The notes under the pieces were generated by a model, which was not told where the DNA came from, searched no databases, and was given only the letters and a program-made list of their open reading frames with translations. Made by a program: the position numbers and the translations under genes. A stretch of 64,000 nt of DNA. Origin: Breoghania sp037026715 (lineage in GTDB: Bacteria; Pseudomonadota; Alphaproteobacteria; Rhizobiales; Stappiaceae). This document shows, piece after piece, positions 35,687 to 45,064 of this stretch (positions are counted from its first letter, which is position 1; every line of letters starts with the position of its first letter). The DNA lies in NCBI RefSeq assembly GCF_037026715.1, contig NZ_JBANCG010000012.1:1-64000 (forward strand), given 5' to 3'.

Positions 35687-36739
35687 ATGGCGACGGGAGG
35701 ACAACACCGCAGCGGGCGCTACGCCCGCCAGCAGGTGCTGGCGGAAATCGGAGCCGAGGGCCAGGCCAGGATCGCCGCCGCGAAGGTGGTGATCGTCGGC
35801 GTCGGCGCGCTCGGCTCCAACAGCGCCAATCTGTTGGCACGCGCGGGCGTCGGACAGCTGACGCTGATCGACCGCGATTTCGTCGACTGGACGAACCTGC
35901 AGCGCCAGTGCCTCTATGAGGAGGCCGATGTCGAGGCGACAACGCCGAAGGCGGAGGCCGCCGCCGCCCATCTCGGCCGGATCAACAGCGACATCGTCTG
36001 CGAGGCGATCGTGGAGGATTTCAACGCCGGCAACGCCGAGCGGCTGATTTCCGGCGCCGACCTGGTGGTCGACGGGCTCGACAACTTCCACAGCCGGGCC
36101 GTGCTCAACCAGGCCTGCGTGAAACTGGGCATCCCCTGGGTGCATGGCGCGTGCCTGGGCACCTACGGCAACGCGGCGACCATCGTCCCCGGCCGCACCG
36201 CCTGCCTGCATTGTCTGATGCCGGAGGTCGGCCATGCCGCCTCCCCGCCGCTGTCGTGCGAGACCGTGGGCGTGATCGGCTCCGCCCCGGTCATCGTCGC
36301 CGCCTGGCAGGTCGCCGAGGCGATGAAGATCCTGGTGGGCGATCTCGATGCGATCTCCACCAGTTTCACGCATTTCGACCTCTGGCCGGCCGGTGTGGAA
36401 GAGTTGCCCGCCGTGCGCCGCCCCGACTGCCCGACCTGCGGCAAGCGCGACTTCGACCTGCTTTCCGGCCCCGACCGCCTGGCGTCGGCCTCGATCTGCG
36501 GTCGCGACGCGGTGCAGATCGTGCCCGCGGCTGACGCCGCTCCCGATTTCGACCTGCTGTGCGAGACATTGGCGAACACGGTCGAGATCGCGCGCAACGA
36601 CTTCCTCGTCAGGTTCACCGGAACCGACCATGCGGGCACGCACGACATCGTCGTCTTTCGTGACGGCCGCGCAATGATCTTCGGAACCGGCGACACCAAA
36701 CAAGCGCTTGCGCTTTATGGAAAATACGTCGGAGGGTGA
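35687..36739 (+). CDS. MoeB/ThiF-like adenylyltransferase (E1-like)
   Basis: A 350-residue enzyme. The nucleotide-binding site is VVIVGVGALGSNSANLLARA, the conserved Arg is in TNLQRQCLYEEADVE, and two CxxC pairs (CLHC and CPTC) bind zinc. It activates the C-terminal glycine of a MoaD-like carrier by adenylation; the carrier is probably the one at 28734. The C-terminal about 100 residues (FDLLSGPDRLASASICGRDA) are an extra domain, as in ThiF-like proteins of AOR loci. It starts 9 bases after the large-subunit stop. Confidence 0.85.
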   Translation: MATGGQHRSGRYARQQVLAEIGAEGQARIAAAKVVIVGVGALGSNSANLLARAGVGQLTLIDRDFVDWTNLQRQCLYEEADVEATTPKAEAAAAHLGRINSDIVCEAIVEDFNAGNAERLISGADLVVDGLDNFHSRAVLNQACVKLGIPWVHGACLGTYGNAATIVPGRTACLHCLMPEVGHAASPPLSCETVGVIGSAPVIVAAWQVAEAMKILVGDLDAISTSFTHFDLWPAGVEELPAVRRPDCPTCGKRDFDLLSGPDRLASASICGRDAVQIVPAADAAPDFDLLCETLANTVEIARNDFLVRFTGTDHAGTHDIVVFRDGRAMIFGTGDTKQALALYGKYVGG

Positions 36740-37887
36740 AGCCGATCCGTACTCCCATCTATCTCGACAACGGCGCAACGAGCTGGCCCAAGCCGGAGCC
36801 GGTCTATGCGGCCGCCGATGCCGCCCTGCGCGCCGCCGCCAATCCGGGGCGAGGCGCCTACCGTCAGGCGGTCGAGGCGCAGGCCCATCTGGAACGGGTG
36901 CGCCAGGAAGCCTGCGCGCTCTTCAACGCCCCCGCGCCGGAACGGGTAATCCTGACCTTCAACTGCACCGACGCGCTGTCGATGGCCCTGAAGGGGCTGA
37001 TCGATCCCGACAGCCGCGTGGTGCGCGGACCCTGGGAGCACAATTCCGTCACCCGCCCGCTCGATGCGTTGCGCAAGCTCGGGGCGGATGTCCGCATCGT
37101 CGATCCGACACCCGATTGCGGCATCGACCTCGACCACCTGCGCGAATTGTGTCGCAACGGCATCGATTACGTGGTGATGAGCCATGTCTCCAACGTCACC
37201 GGCGCCGTGATGCCGCTCGCCGAGATCGCCGCCATCGCCCACGAGGCCGGCGGCCTGTTCATCGTGGATGCGGCGCAAAGCGCGGGCAGCCACGTGATCG
37301 ACATGAAGGCCCAGGGCATCGACGTGCTGGCCACGGCCGGCCACAAGGGCCTGATGGGCCCTATGGGCACGGGGCTGCTCATCCTGCGTGAACCGCTGCC
37401 ATTGCGGCATTGGCGCGAGGGCGGAACGGGTTTCAGGGCGGAGATGGACGGTCAGCCCGAGGAATACCCCTGGCGGCTGGAGGCGGGCACCGCCAACGTG
37501 CCCGGCCTTGCGGGCCTCGCCGCCGGCATGGCCTGGGTGCGCGAACGTGGCGTGGAGGCAATCGGCGCGCACCAGTCTGCTCTGGCGCGCCAGCTTGCCG
37601 AGGGGCTTCAGGCGCTGCCCGGCGTTACCTATGACGGCCCTGCGGGCGGTCCCGACAGCGGCGTCGTGTCGTTCCGCCTCGCCGCGCATTCTCCGGCCAT
37701 CGCGGCGGGCATTCTCGATTCCGGCTTCGGCATCGCGTTGCGCAGCGGCCTGCATTGCGCGCCCTCCGCCCACCGGGCGCTCGGCACCCTGCCGGAGGGC
37801 ACGCTGCGCGCCAGCTTCGGCGCCTTCAACGCCCCGGAGGACGTCGAGGCCCTGCTCGCGGCATTGCAGGCGATCGCTACGCTTTGA
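36736..37887 (+). CDS. Cysteine desulfurase-like aminotransferase class V
   Basis: A 383-residue PLP enzyme of the SufS/CsdA type. The PLP lysine is in ATAGHKGLMGPMGTGLL, the catalytic Cys is in RSGLHCAPSAHRALGT, and the substrate region starts YLDNGATSWPKPE. It would mobilise cysteine sulfur for the MoaD-like carrier or for the pterin dithiolene. It starts at GTG 36736, overlapping the previous stop by four bases; GGAGG lies immediately before it. Confidence 0.82.
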   Translation: MKPIRTPIYLDNGATSWPKPEPVYAAADAALRAAANPGRGAYRQAVEAQAHLERVRQEACALFNAPAPERVILTFNCTDALSMALKGLIDPDSRVVRGPWEHNSVTRPLDALRKLGADVRIVDPTPDCGIDLDHLRELCRNGIDYVVMSHVSNVTGAVMPLAEIAAIAHEAGGLFIVDAAQSAGSHVIDMKAQGIDVLATAGHKGLMGPMGTGLLILREPLPLRHWREGGTGFRAEMDGQPEEYPWRLEAGTANVPGLAGLAAGMAWVRERGVEAIGAHQSALARQLAEGLQALPGVTYDGPAGGPDSGVVSFRLAAHSPAIAAGILDSGFGIALRSGLHCAPSAHRALGTLPEGTLRASFGAFNAPEDVEALLAALQAIATL

Positions 37888-37994
37888 GCATGGACGAGAG
37901 CAAGGCTTCACTCGCAAGGCGATTGTGTTGATCTAACTCAGGACCATGCGCGACCCGATAGGCTAGAATGCGATTGACGACAGGAGCGACCACG

Positions 37995-38492
37995 ATGCGT
38001 TTGGGCTTTTTCCTATACTCGGAGCACGGACAGGCGGAGCGGCTCATGCACGCGCTGGCCGAGAAGCTGCTCCAGGCGGGCCTGCCGCTGGTTGGCCTGA
38101 CCGTCGAACCGGCCGAGGAAGAGGCGCGGACCAAGTTCGTCCGGCTGCTGCCCGGCGGCGAACGGATCAACATCTGGCAGGATCTCGGACAGGACACGAC
38201 GAGTTGCCGGCTGAACCCGGGCGCCCTGGAGAGCGCGCTGGAGATCACCCGGCGCGCGATCGAGGCGGCGCCTCCCGGCGCGATCGTTCTGATCAACAAG
38301 TTCGGCAAGCACGAGACCGAGAGCAGCGGCACCCGTATCCTTATCGGCGCGGCGCTCGAAGCCGACCTGCCGGTCCTGGTGCCGGTCGCCAACGATGCCC
38401 GCACCGTGTTCGAGGCGTTTGCCGGCGATTTCGCCGAAGAAGTCACCCCCTCGCCGGCTGCGCTCGAGGCCTTCGCCAAGGGCACCGCGTAG
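37995..38492 (+). CDS. DUF2478-like protein
   Basis: About 165 residues, starting at ATG 37995 (RLGFFLYSEHGQAERLMHAL). I think it belongs to DUF2478, a family often encoded near molybdate or tungstate genes, but the match is by eye. Features include a conserved INIWQDLGQDTTSCRLNPGA stretch and INKFGKHETESSG. It is probably a cytoplasmic nucleotide-binding protein; the role is unknown. Last gene of the operon region, 108 bases after the desulfurase. Confidence 0.6.
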   Translation: MRLGFFLYSEHGQAERLMHALAEKLLQAGLPLVGLTVEPAEEEARTKFVRLLPGGERINIWQDLGQDTTSCRLNPGALESALEITRRAIEAAPPGAIVLINKFGKHETESSGTRILIGAALEADLPVLVPVANDARTVFEAFAGDFAEEVTPSPAALEAFAKGTA

Positions 38493-38855
38493 ACGACGCC
38501 CGCACGTGAACGCGAGGACAGGCGGCGCACGGCGGGCCGACAGCCCCTGGTTGGATGCTGCCCTGCACGCTGCTGCACCACCTGCTGATCGAGGTGCGCG
38601 GCAAGCTGGCGGCAATCGGCGATGCGTTCCCGATCCACAACCGCAACATCGCGCCGCTTCGACGACAACGTCGAGCGCATCACGTGGCACGCGCCCGATG
38701 GCGCACCGCCGCGCCGGGCTCAGACCCGCGCCGCTGATCGGCGGCTGTTTCCAGAATGCGCCGCCGGCGCGCGTCGTTCACTTTTCCCGTCGCAGAAGGG
38801 AGCAGGCCTCCGCCTTGCTTGCGTAAAACCACTCTTGCGCCGGCGTGCGCCCAAC
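38493..38855. other. Intergenic region, no gene seen
   Basis: About 360 GC-rich bases between the DUF2478-like gene and the hppA terminator. No frame here looks like a known protein and none has a ribosome site. It is the boundary between the tungsten/hydrogenase operon and the core hppA region. Confidence 0.4.
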
Positions 38856-38889
38856 GAAAAGCCCCTCGCGAGCATCCTCGCGAGGGGCT
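38856..38889 (-). terminator. Rho-independent terminator of hppA
   Basis: On the minus strand a perfect 13-bp stem (AGCCCCTCGCGAG with its complement, 4-base loop) is followed by TTTT. It lies 24 bases after the hppA stop codon. Confidence 0.9.
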
Positions 38890-38912
38890 GTCCTTCAATC
38901 CGGATGATCGGA

Positions 38913-41042
38913 TCAGTGCGCCATCACCGCGAGCAGCAGCAGCGCGACGATGTTGGTGATCTTGATCATCGGGTTGACCGCAGGGCCGGCCGTATCCTTG
39001 TAGGGATCGCCCACCGTGTCACCCGTGACCGACGCCTTGTGCGCCTCCGAGCCCTTCTGATGGACCACGCCGTCCTTGTCGGTGAAGCCGTCCTCGAACG
39101 ACTTCTTGGCGTTGTCCCAGGCACCGCCGCCGGCCGTCATGGAGATGGCGACGAAGAGACCCGTGACGATCACGCCGAGCAGCATGGCGCCGAGCGCGGC
39201 GAACGCGTCCGACGGCGTGGCGACCGCGTAGATCACGCCGAACACCACCAGCGGCGAGAGCACCGGCAGCAGCGAGGGGATGATCATTTCCTTGATCGCG
39301 GCCTTGGTCAGCATGTCCACCGCGCGGCCGTAGTCCGGCTTCTCGGTGCCCTGCATGATGCCGGGCTTGGCCTTGAACTGGCGCCGCACCTCTTCCACGA
39401 CGGAACCCGCCGCACGCCCCACGGCGGTCATCGAGATGCCGCCGAAGAGATAGGGAAGCAGACCGCCGAACAGCAGGCCGGCCACCACATAGGGGCTGGA
39501 GAGCGAGAACAGCGAGGACACGTCGATGCCCTCGAAGATCGAGCCCGGCTGGGCCGTCTCCGCGAAGTGCGCCAGATCGGAGGTGTAGGCGGCGAACAGC
39601 ACCAGCGCGCCGAGACCGGCGGAACCGATCGCGTAGCCCTTGGTGACCGCCTTGGTGGTGTTGCCGACCGCGTCGAGCGCATCGGTGGTGGTGCGCACTT
39701 CCGCCGGCAGATCCGCCATTTCGGCAATGCCGCCCGCATTGTCGGTGACGGGGCCGAAGGCATCGAGCGCGACGACCATGCCCGCCAGCGCCAGCATGGT
39801 GGTGACCGCGATGGCGATGCCGAACAGGCCTGCGAGCTGGAAGGTGACGATGATGCCGGCGATGATGATGATCGCCGGCAGAGCGGTCGCCTCGAGCGAG
39901 ACGGCGAGGCCCTGGATCACGTTGGTGCCGTGACCGGTGACCGAGGCCTGCGCGATGGAACGCACCGGCCGGTATTCGGTGCCGGTGTAGTATTCCGTCA
40001 CCCAGATGATCAGGCCGGTAATGACGAGGCCGGAGATGCCGCACAGGAACACGTCGGTGCCGGTGAAGGTCTTCGGTCCGGCGGTGAATTCGGTGCCGAA
40101 GCCGAGCCAGAAGGCGACGATCAGCGCCAGCGCCACCGCGGAGAGCACGGCGGTCGCGATGAAGCCCTTGTAGAGCGCGCCCATGATGGAGTTGGAGGCG
40201 CCGAGCTTGACGAAGAACGTGCCGGCGATCGAGGTCAGCACGCAGGCGCCGCCGATGACCAGCGGAAGCATCATCATCTGCGCGGCGACATCGCCCACGA
40301 AGAAGATCGAGGCCAGAACCATGGTGGCGACGACGGTCACCGCGTAGGTCTCGAACAGGTCGGCCGCCATGCCGGCGCAGTCGCCGACATTGTCGCCCAC
40401 GTTGTCGGCGATGGTCGCCGGATTGCGCGGATCGTCTTCGGGAATGCCCGCTTCCACCTTGCCGACGAGATCGCCGCCGACATCCGCACCCTTGGTGAAG
40501 ATGCCACCGCCGAGACGCGCGAAAATGGAGATGAGCGAGGCGCCGAAGCCGAGCGCGACGAGCGCATCGATGACTTCGCGGTCCGTGCCGTTGAGGCCGA
40601 CCGGCCCGGTCAGGATCCAGAAGTAGACGGCGACGCCAAGAAGCGCGAGGCCCGCGACGAGAAGGCCGGTGATGGCGCCGGACTTGAAGGCGATGGCAAG
40701 GCCCGCGCCGAGCGAGCGCGAGGCGGCCTGCGCGGTGCGCACGTTGGCCCGCACCGAGACAAGCATGCCAATGAAGCCGGCGCTGCCGGACAGGATGGCG
40801 CCGATCAGGAAGCCGATGGCCGCGGTGATGGAGAGAAGCCACCAGGCGATGAAGAAGACGACCACGCCGACGATGGCGATGGTCGTGTACTGCCGGGTCA
40901 GGTAGGCCTGAGCGCCTTCCTGGATCGCTCCGGCGATCTCCTGCATTCTCTGATTGCCGGCATCCGCCGCCATGACCGACTGGATCGCCCAGACGCCATA
41001 GACAATGGACAGAAGGCCGCACAAAATTACGACATAGAGCAC
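38913..41042 (-). CDS. hppA: K(+)-insensitive H(+)-translocating membrane pyrophosphatase
   Basis: A 709-residue, 16-helix proton pump driven by pyrophosphate hydrolysis. The active site is in GGGIFTKGADVGGDLVGKVE and the DNVGDNVGDCAGMAADLFET run. The Lys in GNTTKAVTKGYAIGSAG marks the K(+)-independent subfamily; K(+)-dependent enzymes have Ala there. GTG start at 41042, preceded by AGGGGAGGGG. Confidence 0.96.
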   Translation of the reverse strand: MLYVVILCGLLSIVYGVWAIQSVMAADAGNQRMQEIAGAIQEGAQAYLTRQYTTIAIVGVVVFFIAWWLLSITAAIGFLIGAILSGSAGFIGMLVSVRANVRTAQAASRSLGAGLAIAFKSGAITGLLVAGLALLGVAVYFWILTGPVGLNGTDREVIDALVALGFGASLISIFARLGGGIFTKGADVGGDLVGKVEAGIPEDDPRNPATIADNVGDNVGDCAGMAADLFETYAVTVVATMVLASIFFVGDVAAQMMMLPLVIGGACVLTSIAGTFFVKLGASNSIMGALYKGFIATAVLSAVALALIVAFWLGFGTEFTAGPKTFTGTDVFLCGISGLVITGLIIWVTEYYTGTEYRPVRSIAQASVTGHGTNVIQGLAVSLEATALPAIIIIAGIIVTFQLAGLFGIAIAVTTMLALAGMVVALDAFGPVTDNAGGIAEMADLPAEVRTTTDALDAVGNTTKAVTKGYAIGSAGLGALVLFAAYTSDLAHFAETAQPGSIFEGIDVSSLFSLSSPYVVAGLLFGGLLPYLFGGISMTAVGRAAGSVVEEVRRQFKAKPGIMQGTEKPDYGRAVDMLTKAAIKEMIIPSLLPVLSPLVVFGVIYAVATPSDAFAALGAMLLGVIVTGLFVAISMTAGGGAWDNAKKSFEDGFTDKDGVVHQKGSEAHKASVTGDTVGDPYKDTAGPAVNPMIKITNIVALLLLAVMAH

Positions 41043-41223
41043 GATAGGGCCCCTCCCCTTATTTTATAGAGGTCACGCCCGGATAACCTTGCGGCCCTGC
41101 CGGGCACTTCACTGCACCCGCCGGCAGACTCGTTCCGCCCGCGGGATTTCACGCAGGCAAACCGTATCGCGACTTCTCACGAGGTCAAGCAGAGGTTGAG
41201 GGATTGGGGCGAAAGTAGGGGTG

Positions 41224-42441
41224 TCAGAACGCCGCGCGACGCTCCCGGTAGGCCAGCCAGCCGAGCAGGCACAGACAGAACGCCACCACCGGGAACAGGA
41301 TCCAGTTGATCGTCTCCCAGCCGTAGTCGTTGAGCACGTTGCCCGACGCGAACGAGGCGGCGGCGACGAAGCCGAACACCAGGAAATCGTTCGTCGCCTG
41401 AACCTTGGTGCGCTCTTCCGGACGGTATGTGTCGGTGACCATGGAGGTCGCGCCGATGAAGCCGAAGTTCCAGCCGAGCCCCAGCAGGATGAGCGCGAAC
41501 CAGAAGTCCTCCACCGTGACGCCGGACAGCGCGACGATGCCGCAGCCGACCAGCAGCAAGAGCCCGAAGGCGACGATCCGCGACTTGCCGAACCGCGCGA
41601 TCAGCGAGCCGGTGAAGAAGCTCGGCACGTACATGGCGAGCACGTGCCACTGGATGGCGAGCGCCGCATCGGTCTGGGTGTGGCCGCAGGCGATCATGGC
41701 GAGCGGCGTCGCCGTCATCACGAAGTTCATCAACGCATAGGAGCCGATGCCGCAGGCCACCGCCACGATGAAGCGCTCCTGCCGGATGATCTGAAGGATC
41801 GGCCGACCGCTATCCGCCCGCTCCGCCGCCGTAAGCCTCGGAATGCGCACGAAGAAGACGAGGCAGAAGGTGAGCGCGTTCAGGACCGCGATCGCCGCGA
41901 AGGAGCCGGCGAACATGATCGGCGCCAGCATGTCCTTGGTGGCGATCACCGTCTGCGGACCGACGATGCCGGCGATGAGCCCGCCGGTCATGACCCAGGA
42001 GATCGCCTTGGGACGGAAGGTGTCGGAGGCGGTATCGGCGGCGGCGAAACGGTAGCTCTGCACGAAGGCGCCGGCGATGCCGCAGCCCATCGTGCCCAGA
42101 AGAAGAGTGACGAAGCTGCCCTGAATGATGCCGAAGCAGGCGAGAAGCCCGCCGAGCCCGCCCAGCACCGCTGCTCCCATGTAGGCGGTGCGCCGGCCCA
42201 GATGACGCATGATGTAGCCGGCCGGCAATGTTCCGCAGGCCGTACCCAGCACGAAGAAGGTGATCGGCAGCGTCGCCAGGCTCTTGTCGGAGCCCAGCAG
42301 CTCGTGCCCGGCGAGACCGCCGAGCGCGACGACGATCGACGCGGTCGCCCCGCCGAGCGACTGGGCGATCGCCAGCAGCAAGGCGTTGCGGCGCGCAAGC
42401 CTGTCACCGGCTTCGGTTTTGAGCTGAGCTTCGACGGTCAT
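41224..42441 (-). CDS. MFS transporter
   Basis: A 12-helix major facilitator protein of about 405 residues. The first helix begins LLLAIAQSLGGATASIVVAL; GYIMRHLGRRTAYMGAAVLG holds the MFS loop motif. ATG at 42441 chosen; an in-frame ATG at 42504 is possible. Substrate unknown. Upstream of hppA and in the same direction. Confidence 0.85.
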   Translation of the reverse strand: MTVEAQLKTEAGDRLARRNALLLAIAQSLGGATASIVVALGGLAGHELLGSDKSLATLPITFFVLGTACGTLPAGYIMRHLGRRTAYMGAAVLGGLGGLLACFGIIQGSFVTLLLGTMGCGIAGAFVQSYRFAAADTASDTFRPKAISWVMTGGLIAGIVGPQTVIATKDMLAPIMFAGSFAAIAVLNALTFCLVFFVRIPRLTAAERADSGRPILQIIRQERFIVAVACGIGSYALMNFVMTATPLAMIACGHTQTDAALAIQWHVLAMYVPSFFTGSLIARFGKSRIVAFGLLLLVGCGIVALSGVTVEDFWFALILLGLGWNFGFIGATSMVTDTYRPEERTKVQATNDFLVFGFVAAASFASGNVLNDYGWETINWILFPVVAFCLCLLGWLAYRERRAAF

Positions 42442-42884
42442 GGCGGAATCCGGATCGTAGGCGGGACCTTCCGATACGTTCGATGGCGTGTCAGCGCAAC
42501 ACATTTTGGAATCCGACCAGTTCCAGGGCGTTTAAATACCCACGTTTGATGCCGTTGATTCAGTTTCTCAACGACATGAATCAAACTTCAAGCGGAATAT
42601 TGCAAGTTACTGATATCAGGGGATTTACGGACACGCCTGACGCAACCGGAGGTTTTGTGCCGCAAAAGCGGGCGACAGAACGAAGGAAATCCAGTGCGCC
42701 CGCAAAGCCCGCCCCATCCAACACGCCCCCAGCGTCGTCCCGGAGCCTGCCGCTCGAGATCCCGGGTCTGCGCAGCAACGTTGCACGTTGCAGCGCGCCC
42801 GGGATGACGTCGGAGAGGTCGGCACGAGCCCGAAAAGGCCTGGATTTCCGTTCCAATCTGCCCACATTCACCCCACATTCGATT
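42442..42884. other. Intergenic region, no gene seen
   Basis: About 440 bases upstream of the MFS gene, with an AT-rich left part (42500-42610) that may hold its promoter. No supported open frame. It runs into the dispersed repeat at 42885. Confidence 0.4.
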
Positions 42885-42988
42885 GTCATCCCCGCGCAGG
42901 CGGGGATCCAGCAACCGCAGGATCAAGCCATAGCGCGCGAACCGCAAACGTCTCTGGAATGCTGGATTCCCGTTTGCGCGGGAATGAC
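42885..42988. repeat. Dispersed palindromic repeat, copy 1
   Basis: A 104-base unit bounded by terminal inverted repeats of about 29 bases (GTCATCCCCGCG ... CGCGGGAATGAC). A second copy of the same length is at 45217-45320, and a half copy is at 54956-54984. Both ends can pair into a long stem. Similar elements are common in alphaproteobacterial gaps. Confidence 0.85.
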
Positions 42989-43067
42989 ACCGAATGGGTG
43001 ACAACTGCACGGGGCAACATCAGAAGCGGGCAGTGCCAGAACCGGGCAAAATCAGAATCGGCACGCC

Positions 43068-44060
43068 TCAGAAATGCGAATATCCCGCCGCCGCGCCGAA
43101 ATCGTAGACCTCGCCGCCACGCCGGTAGGCGACGCGCGCCCCCGCCTCCATTCTGCCGATGCGCGACAGTGCCACCCCGCTTTCCGCCACCGCCGCCTCG
43201 AAGGCCTCCGTCTTTTCCGGTGCCACGGCAACGAGCAACTCGTAATCGTCGCCGCCGGTCATGGCCGCGATGAACGCCGCCTCGTCCTTCACGGCCAAGG
43301 CCGCAGCACGGGAGAGTGGCACCGCGTCGAGATCGACCGCAGCGCCCACGCCCGAGGACGACGCCATCTTGGCGAGATCGCCGACGAGCCCGTCGGAAAT
43401 GTCCATCGAGGCGCGCGCGTAAAGGCGCACCGCCTCGGCCACGGCGTTGCGCGGTTCGGGCAAAAGGTAGCGCTTGAGAAGATGCCCGCTCTCGGCCTCG
43501 CCAAGGCCCCAGCGCTCTGCCTTCGCCGGCTCGTGGCGCAGCGCCAGCCCCAGCGCCGCATCGCCGATCGTGCCGGTGACGTAGAGCGCATCGCCGGCCC
43601 GCGCCGCGGAACGCCGCACCGCTGTGCCCTTCGGCACCGCGCCGATGGCGGTGACGGACAGCACCGGCCCCGCCTTCACCTTGATCGTGTCGCCGCCATA
43701 AAGCGGAAAGCCGTAGGCCTCCTGGTCGGCCTTCAGCCCGGCGCAGAAATCCGCCACCCAGCGCTCGCTCCAGTCAGGCGCGAGTGCGAGCCCCAGCAGA
43801 TAGCCGACAGGCCGCGCGCCCTTGGCCGCGAGATCGGAGAGATTGACCCGGAGCGCCTTGCGCGCAATCGCGCCGGCCGGATCGACGGCGAAGAAATGGA
43901 TGTCGGCGGCCAGAGCGTCCTTGGTGAGGACGAGGTCCTCGCCTTCGACCGGCGTCAGCACGGCGGCGTCATCCACCAGGCCGACGCTGCCGGGATCGGT
44001 GGCGAGCGGCGCCAGATAACGCTCGATCAGTTCGAACTCGTGCGCCCGCTCCTCCCCCAT
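43068..44060 (-). CDS. thiL: Thiamine-monophosphate kinase
   Basis: A 330-residue enzyme that phosphorylates thiamine monophosphate to thiamine diphosphate. Signatures are LTKDALAADIHFF, ARPVGYLLGLALAPDW, ALYVTGTIGDAALGLALR, MDISDGLVGDLAKMA and TGGDDYELLVAV. It follows nusB with a 9-base gap, as in many alphaproteobacteria. Confidence 0.95.
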   Translation of the reverse strand: MGEERAHEFELIERYLAPLATDPGSVGLVDDAAVLTPVEGEDLVLTKDALAADIHFFAVDPAGAIARKALRVNLSDLAAKGARPVGYLLGLALAPDWSERWVADFCAGLKADQEAYGFPLYGGDTIKVKAGPVLSVTAIGAVPKGTAVRRSAARAGDALYVTGTIGDAALGLALRHEPAKAERWGLGEAESGHLLKRYLLPEPRNAVAEAVRLYARASMDISDGLVGDLAKMASSSGVGAAVDLDAVPLSRAAALAVKDEAAFIAAMTGGDDYELLVAVAPEKTEAFEAAVAESGVALSRIGRMEAGARVAYRRGGEVYDFGAAAGYSHF

Positions 44061-44069
44061 GGCGCCCCG

Positions 44070-44615
44070 CTACGCGCCCGAGCCAGCAGCGGGCCTGGGA
44101 TCGAACTCGCCAGGCCGGATCTCGCGACCGATGCGGTCGAGAACGCCGTTGACCACCTTCGGCTCGTCTTCCGCGAAGAACGCCTTGGCGACCTCCACAT
44201 ATTCGGAAATGATCACCCGGGCCGGCACTTCCTTGCGCCGCATCAGCTCGTAGACGCCGACGCGCAGGATCGCGCGCAGGATGGAGTCGATCCGCTTCAG
44301 CGGCCAGTCCTCCTGCAGCGCCTGGTGGATGCGTGGATCGATCTCGCGCTGTTTCGCCACCATGCCCTGCATCAGATCGCGGAACCAGTCGGGATCGGCC
44401 TCGCGGTACTGCTCGCCGTCGATCTCCTTGCCGAGCCGGTACATCTGGAATTCCAGAATGGTATCGGCGAGCGTCTGGCCGGAGATCTCCATCTGGTAGA
44501 GCGCCTGCACGGCGGCGAGACGGGCAAGCCCGCGCTTGTTCGCCGGCCGCGCCTCGCGCACGCCCCGGGCGTTACCGGTTCCGTTCTCGTTCCCGGACTT
44601 GTCGTCAGCCGCCAT
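44070..44615 (-). CDS. nusB: Transcription antitermination factor NusB
   Basis: A 181-residue protein; the NusB fold is recognised from LARLAAVQALYQMEISGQTL and ISEYVEVAKAFFAEDEPKVV, then NGVLDRIGREI. It acts with NusE in antitermination of rRNA operons. It starts 2 bases after the ribH stop. Confidence 0.95.
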   Translation of the reverse strand: MAADDKSGNENGTGNARGVREARPANKRGLARLAAVQALYQMEISGQTLADTILEFQMYRLGKEIDGEQYREADPDWFRDLMQGMVAKQREIDPRIHQALQEDWPLKRIDSILRAILRVGVYELMRRKEVPARVIISEYVEVAKAFFAEDEPKVVNGVLDRIGREIRPGEFDPRPAAGSGA

Positions 44616-44617
44616 CG

Positions 44618-45064
44618 TCAGGCCCCGATTTTCTCACGCACGGCGATCATCGCCAGCGCCGCCTCGGCGGCGAAGCCGCCCTTGTTCTTTTCCTCGACCC
44701 TGGCGCGCGCCCAGGCCTGTTCGTCGTTTTCAACGGTCAGGATACCGTTGCCGAGCGCCAAGCCCTGGTCGACGACCATGTCCATCACGGCGCGGGCGGA
44801 TTCGCCGGCCACAATATCGTAATGCGAGGTCTCGCCCCGGATCACGCAGCCGAGCAGCACGAATCCGTCATAATCCGTGCCGCCGTCATCCGCCGCGATC
44901 AGCGCCATGGAGAGGGCTGCCGGGATTTCGAGAACGCCGGGCACGGAAATCCGGTCATAGGTCGCACCGCCCCTCTCCAGCGCCGCCACGGCCCCGCGCA
45001 CGAGTTCGTCGGAGAGATCGTCGTAGAAGCGCGCATCGATGATGAGCAGGTGCGGAGCGGCCAT
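44618..45064 (-). CDS. ribH: 6,7-dimethyl-8-ribityllumazine synthase
   Basis: A 148-residue enzyme of riboflavin synthesis. Signatures are VPGVLEIPAALSMAL and LLGCVIRGETSHYDIVAGES with the catalytic His. The ATG at 45064 (AAPHLLIIDARFYD) gives the normal length; the in-frame extension upstream is not conserved-looking. Confidence 0.94.
   Translation of the reverse strand: MAAPHLLIIDARFYDDLSDELVRGAVAALERGGATYDRISVPGVLEIPAALSMALIAADDGGTDYDGFVLLGCVIRGETSHYDIVAGESARAVMDMVVDQGLALGNGILTVENDEQAWARARVEEKNKGGFAAEAALAMIAVREKIGA

Noticed and set aside
34349..36778. About 800-codon open frame antisense to the hydrogenase and E1 genes
   Set aside because: A shadow of the real genes caused by high GC; composition is biased and no ribosome site or domain is seen.
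38622..41069. Very long open frame antisense to hppA
   Set aside because: It mirrors the codon pattern of a high-GC gene on the other strand, has low-complexity Asp/His/Gly/Arg composition and no domain; hppA is unmistakable.
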